In this document: one piece after another, positions 6,034-7,880 of the stretch
Layout of the letters: each line of letters starts with the position of its first letter
Numbering within the stretch: the stretch's first letter is position 1
DNA from: a bacterium
GTDB taxonomy: Bacteria > Bacillota > Clostridia > Christensenellales > CAG-138
Assembly (NCBI GenBank): GCA_029218485.1
Contig: JAQXRK010000091.1
Location: forward strand, 1-7,880
Length of the DNA stretch: 7,880 nt
Reading direction: 5' to 3'
Notes under the pieces: model-generated
Told to the model about the DNA's origin: nothing
The model's database searches: none
The model's input: the letters and a program-made list of their open reading frames with translations, nothing else
Made by a program: the position numbers and the translations under genes

Positions 6034-6360
6034 CTATTCCGTTTTGCCGCCGGATGGCGGATTGCCTTGTTTGCCGCAATCGATGCAGTTTTTCGTATAC
6101 ACGACGGCGTCGTAGGCGCCATTGCCCGCGAGGGAGACCATGGCGGCGTTGACCACGCAGGTCAGCGCGTTTGCCCAGGTGAGGCCGATGGTAAACTGCG
6201 TGGAGAGCAGCAGCAGGAGCAGCGCGACGCCATAGCTGAGCAGGCGCGTCGGAACGCGCTTGAGTACGCCGAACTCCTTCAGGAACTGCGTAACCGTTGC
6301 TGTGGCCAGCACCGCGCCGCCATAGGTGGACAGGGTTTGCCAGTTCATCAGCTGTTCCAT
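6034..6360 (-). CDS. Small holin-like membrane protein
   Basis: The 108-residue product has an amphipathic N-terminal stretch (about 7-27), strong hydrophobic segments at about 39-56 and 60-78, and a polar C-terminus with a CIDC pair (92-95). The pattern NWQTLSTYGGAVLATATVTQ followed by a K/R-P turn and a hydrophobic pair resembles short holin-like membrane proteins common in Clostridia and their phages. No lysin, tail or other phage gene is adjacent, so a lysis role is unproven. The start is uncertain: ATG 6360 has no clear ribosome site, while ATG 6348 (four residues later) has only a weak GGA 7 nt upstream. The frame is open upstream to 6507, but those 49 residues are Arg/Ala/His-rich and unlikely to be real. 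It ends just past a shared terminator. Confidence 0.65.
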   Translation of the reverse strand: MEQLMNWQTLSTYGGAVLATATVTQFLKEFGVLKRVPTRLLSYGVALLLLLLSTQFTIGLTWANALTCVVNAAMVSLAGNGAYDAVVYTKNCIDCGKQGNPPSGGKTE

Positions 6361-6493
6361 ACTGCCATTGTATGCGGCGCTATGCGCATTCGTGACAGCG
6401 GATACGGCGCTGCGGGCGATTTGACCGTTCGGGCGCCGGTCTGCAGAGGTCTGCATGGGATGGCCATGCGGCCGCCTATGCGGGGCGCGGTTA

Positions 6494-6634
6494 GCGGCAA
6501 AAGCCACAAATGACGCGGTCCGCGGTAAGCGCGGAGAATGGCGCTTTGCGGAGGTCTGTGTGGCGTGATGCGGTGGCTAGCCGGCGCGCCTTGCGGCAAG
6601 AGCCACGAATGAGCGCAGCCCGCGCTTAGCGCGG
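6494..6634. repeat. Pair of imperfect 41-42 bp direct repeats, 99 bp apart
   Basis: Copy one is 6494-6534, beginning GCGGCAAAAGCCACAAATGA. Copy two is 6593-6634, beginning GCGGCAAGAGCCACGAATGA. They differ by a few substitutions and one indel. A second related pair is CTTTGCGGAGGTCTG (from 6544) and CTTTGCGGCGGTCTG (from 6687). Together they suggest past duplication of a short unit followed by decay. Confidence 0.55.
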
Positions 6635-6640
6635 GCTGCG
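6614..6640. other. 12-bp perfect GC hairpin with 3-nt loop
   Basis: CGCAGCCCGCGC (6614-6625) pairs with GCGCGGGCTGCG (6629-6640) around TTA. The right arm belongs to the 16-bp tandem repeat, so the left arm could also pair with the second copy. There is no T tract on either side; it is a strong stem but not a classic terminator. Confidence 0.6.
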
Positions 6641-6659
6641 GTAAGCGCGGGCTGCGGTA
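6628..6659. repeat. 16-bp perfect tandem repeat, two copies
   Basis: AGCGCGGGCTGCGGTA occurs at 6628-6643 and 6644-6659 with no difference. A degraded third copy may follow (AACACGGCCTGTGG). Exact identity suggests recent slippage. Confidence 0.75.
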
Positions 6660-6661
6660 AA

Positions 6662-6678
6662 CACGGCCTGTGGCCGTG
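6662..6678 (-). terminator. Candidate weak terminator after the PAP2 gene
   Basis: CACGGCC (6662-6668) and GGCCGTG (6672-6678) form a 7-bp perfect stem with a 3-nt loop, 45 bp past the PAP2 stop on the minus strand. In that direction the stem is followed by TTTACC, so the U run is short. It could act with the stronger hairpin further on (6614-6640). Confidence 0.4.
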
Positions 6679-6722
6679 GAGGGATGCTTTGCGGCGGTCT
6701 GCGGAGGCGGTTTTGCGGCGGC

Positions 6723-7670
6723 CTATGCGGCGGGGTGCGATGTCCTTTCTGCGCTGCGTCTGCCGAGGCGCGACCAGAAGCGGAATGTGAGCGGCCAGAG
6801 CACGCCGCCCACGAGCACCATCAGAAAATACCGGATGGCATCGGCCGCATAGTGGCCGCCGAGCAGAGCGTACAGCGGCGCCTTGAGCCCGGCGCGCACC
6901 GCCATGACGAGCGCGAAGCCGAGGACGCACTTGAGCAGCTGGCCAGCAAACGGCGCGCGCGGGTCGAAGCGGATGAACCGCGTGTCGAGCGCATGCGCGA
7001 GCAAAAGCCCCGCGGACACGCCGAGCAGCGTATAGGCGTTTTTGACGCCATGCTCGGAGAACGCCGGTATGGCGTTTGCGGGCAGCGGCGCAAGCTCCGC
7101 GTACAGCACGAACGCAAGCGTGCCCAGCAGCAGCGCGGCGAACAGGCCGGTCAGGATGCCGGGCCTTTCATCGGCGCGCCGAAACAGCGGCCAGAGCAGC
7201 AGCACGAGCGCCGTGCCGATCACGAGCGACACGCCCACATCCAGCGGCGTATGCACGCCCAGATACATCCGGGAGAACGCCACCAGCAGTACAACGGCGA
7301 TGGCGCAGGCGCGAAGCCACCGGCGGCCGGTGAAGCGCGCGATGCCGCCGAAGGTGCCGGTGATGTTCTGCGTGTGGCCGCTCGGGAACGAATAGCCGGT
7401 CGCGGCGGCGCGCGCGTTTTCGACGATCGGGAACGACGGGTCGATCAGCCATGGGCGCGGAACGCAGAAGAGCATCTTCAGAAACTGATTGATCAGCGTG
7501 CCGCAGAACCCCGTGAACAGCAGAAAATACCCCTTTCGCTTTTCCACACACCAAAAGAAGACCATCGCCACGATCATGAACAGCGTTTCATCGCCAAGAT
7601 AGGTGATCGCACCGAACAGCGCGTCCAGAAACGGCGTGCGCAGGTTGACCAGCAGTCGAAGAAATTCCAT
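6723..7670 (-). CDS. PAP2-family membrane phosphatase with extended C-terminal membrane region
   Basis: The 315-residue product carries the complete PAP2 (phosphatidic acid phosphatase type 2) signature: K65 with R72-P73 (KX6RP), PSGH (96-99) and S133-R134 with H140 and D144 (SRX5HX3D). These form the phosphate-binding site with a catalytic histidine facing the outer surface. Helices flank the motifs, and about four more hydrophobic segments follow (roughly 145-161, 171-190, 211-227, 247-295), making the protein longer than minimal PAP2 enzymes. Members dephosphorylate lipid phosphates or prenyl pyrophosphates; recycling undecaprenyl pyrophosphate is plausible given the neighbouring polymer genes, but the sequence does not settle it. 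The ATG at 7670 has AAAGG (7681-7685) 10 nt upstream. It is transcribed alone, divergently from the gene at 7807. Confidence 0.92.
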   Translation of the reverse strand: MEFLRLLVNLRTPFLDALFGAITYLGDETLFMIVAMVFFWCVEKRKGYFLLFTGFCGTLINQFLKMLFCVPRPWLIDPSFPIVENARAAATGYSFPSGHTQNITGTFGGIARFTGRRWLRACAIAVVLLVAFSRMYLGVHTPLDVGVSLVIGTALVLLLWPLFRRADERPGILTGLFAALLLGTLAFVLYAELAPLPANAIPAFSEHGVKNAYTLLGVSAGLLLAHALDTRFIRFDPRAPFAGQLLKCVLGFALVMAVRAGLKAPLYALLGGHYAADAIRYFLMVLVGGVLWPLTFRFWSRLGRRSAERTSHPAA

Positions 7671-7806
7671 GTTCCAGCCGCCTTTCCACGTTATTTATAA
7701 GAATAGCATATATTGAAATTATAAGAAACCCTGCCCATGGATTTCGCCTATACTCGATTCGGGTGGCGGCTATGGGCGAAAGGAAACGGAGAGGGGAAGA
7801 CTGCGT
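7671..7806. promoter_or_regulatory. AT-rich divergent promoter region between PAP2 and the following gene
   Basis: Positions 7690-7730 are strongly A/T-rich against GC-rich surroundings. A minus-strand TATAAT (7723-7718) suits the PAP2 gene, and a plus-strand TATACT (7749-7754) could serve the gene at 7807. Neither has a good -35 hexamer at 17 bp. The 9-bp sequence TTATAAGAA occurs twice (7695-7703 and 7719-7727), 24 bp apart, and may be an operator or simply repeated promoter-like sequence. Confidence 0.45.
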
Positions 7807-7880
7807 ATGATGACGTTTACAAAGAATCTCAGACATATGGCGACCGGCGCGGATGTGAAGCACATGAAGGATGCGCTGGT
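7807..7880 (+). CDS. Start of a possible peptidoglycan-binding-domain protein, cut by window edge
   Basis: Only 24 full codons are present, beginning MMTFTKNLRHMATGADVKHM. The pattern L-R-x3-T-G-A-D-V-K-x2-K-x2-L resembles the opening of a PG_binding_1 repeat (hydrophobic residue, Gly, Asp-Val, then a helix), often found at the N-terminus of wall hydrolases and spore cortex enzymes in Bacillota. A ribosome site GAGGGG (7791-7796) lies 10 nt before ATG 7807; ATG 7810 is an alternative. The identification rests on about 20 residues and is tentative. Confidence 0.5.
   Translation, partial: MMTFTKNLRHMATGADVKHMKDAL

Larger units (their letters stand above)
6361..6722. other. Repeat-rich spacer without a convincing gene
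   Basis: This 362-bp stretch lies between the start of the holin-like gene and the stop of the PAP2 gene. It contains imperfect direct repeats, a two-copy 16-bp tandem repeat, two GC hairpins and many Gly-Arg-Ala-type open frames without ribosome sites or recognisable protein features. A TACAAT hexamer on the minus strand (about 6372-6367) could be a -10 for the holin-like gene, though it lies very close to ATG 6360. I see no tRNA or known structured RNA in it. Confidence 0.55.

Noticed and set aside
4679..6079. 466-codon minus-strand open frame
   Set aside because: It is antisense to the GT-C gene and crosses the terminator hairpin; the product is rich in Arg, Gln and Pro without membrane or domain features.
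6361..6507. Upstream extension of the holin-like gene (49 extra residues)
   Set aside because: The residues are Arg/His/Ala-rich, have no ribosome site at the distal ATG and do not resemble a signal or membrane segment.
5506..6513. 335-codon plus-strand open frame overlapping the GT-C end and the holin-like gene
   Set aside because: It would read through the terminator hairpin and across two better-supported genes; the composition is that of a shadow frame.
6494..6659. Possible CRISPR array or tRNA cluster
   Set aside because: Repeat copies are few, imperfect and unevenly spaced, with no cas genes, and no cloverleaf or conserved tRNA arm is visible.
6684..7700. 338-codon plus-strand open frame opposite the PAP2 gene
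   Set aside because: The minus strand encodes a PAP2 protein with all catalytic motifs, so this frame is its antisense shadow.

Overview
The window looks like ordinary chromosome from a GC-rich member of the Bacillota, most likely a Clostridia-type (Oscillospirales-like) anaerobe. This rests on gene style rather than a species marker: strong AGGAGG-like ribosome sites, a LytR-CpsA-Psr (LCP) protein with Thr/Pro/Glu linkers, a GT2-GtrA fusion, a clostridial-type phosphodiester glycosidase, and short AT-rich promoter islands between GC-rich genes. There are no rRNA or tRNA genes, CRISPR arrays, insertion sequences or clear phage modules.

Layout. Positions 1-1481 (minus) hold an LCP-family cell-wall polymer ligase whose C-terminus runs off the window. 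An AT-rich divergent control region follows (1482-1820). From 1821 to 5914 (plus) runs a probable four-gene operon: a GT2 glycosyltransferase fused to a GtrA membrane domain, a membrane-anchored phosphodiester glycosidase (NAGPA/EpsL type), a 111-residue two-helix membrane protein of unknown function, and a large polytopic GT-C (PMT/RgtA-like) glycosyltransferase. A 14-bp perfect hairpin at 5988-6021 separates this operon from a convergent small holin-like membrane protein (6034-6360, minus). Positions 6361-6722 contain no convincing gene but are full of imperfect direct repeats and GC hairpins. A PAP2-family phosphatase follows (6723-7670, minus), then a second AT-rich divergent control region, then the first 24 codons of a plus-strand gene that may encode a peptidoglycan-binding protein.

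How the genes may work together (inference). The GT2-GtrA protein would load a sugar onto a polyprenyl phosphate and help move it across the membrane. The GT-C enzyme would use that lipid-linked sugar on the outer face. The phosphodiester glycosidase could trim or remodel sugar-phosphate linkages. The divergent LCP protein could attach a glycopolymer to peptidoglycan. The PAP2 enzyme could recycle lipid-carrier phosphates, but it is a separate transcription unit. The set reads as a surface-glycopolymer assembly module. Each family is known; the least explained parts are the 111-residue protein and the repeat-rich spacer at 6361-6722. I see no convincing evidence of a wholly new system.
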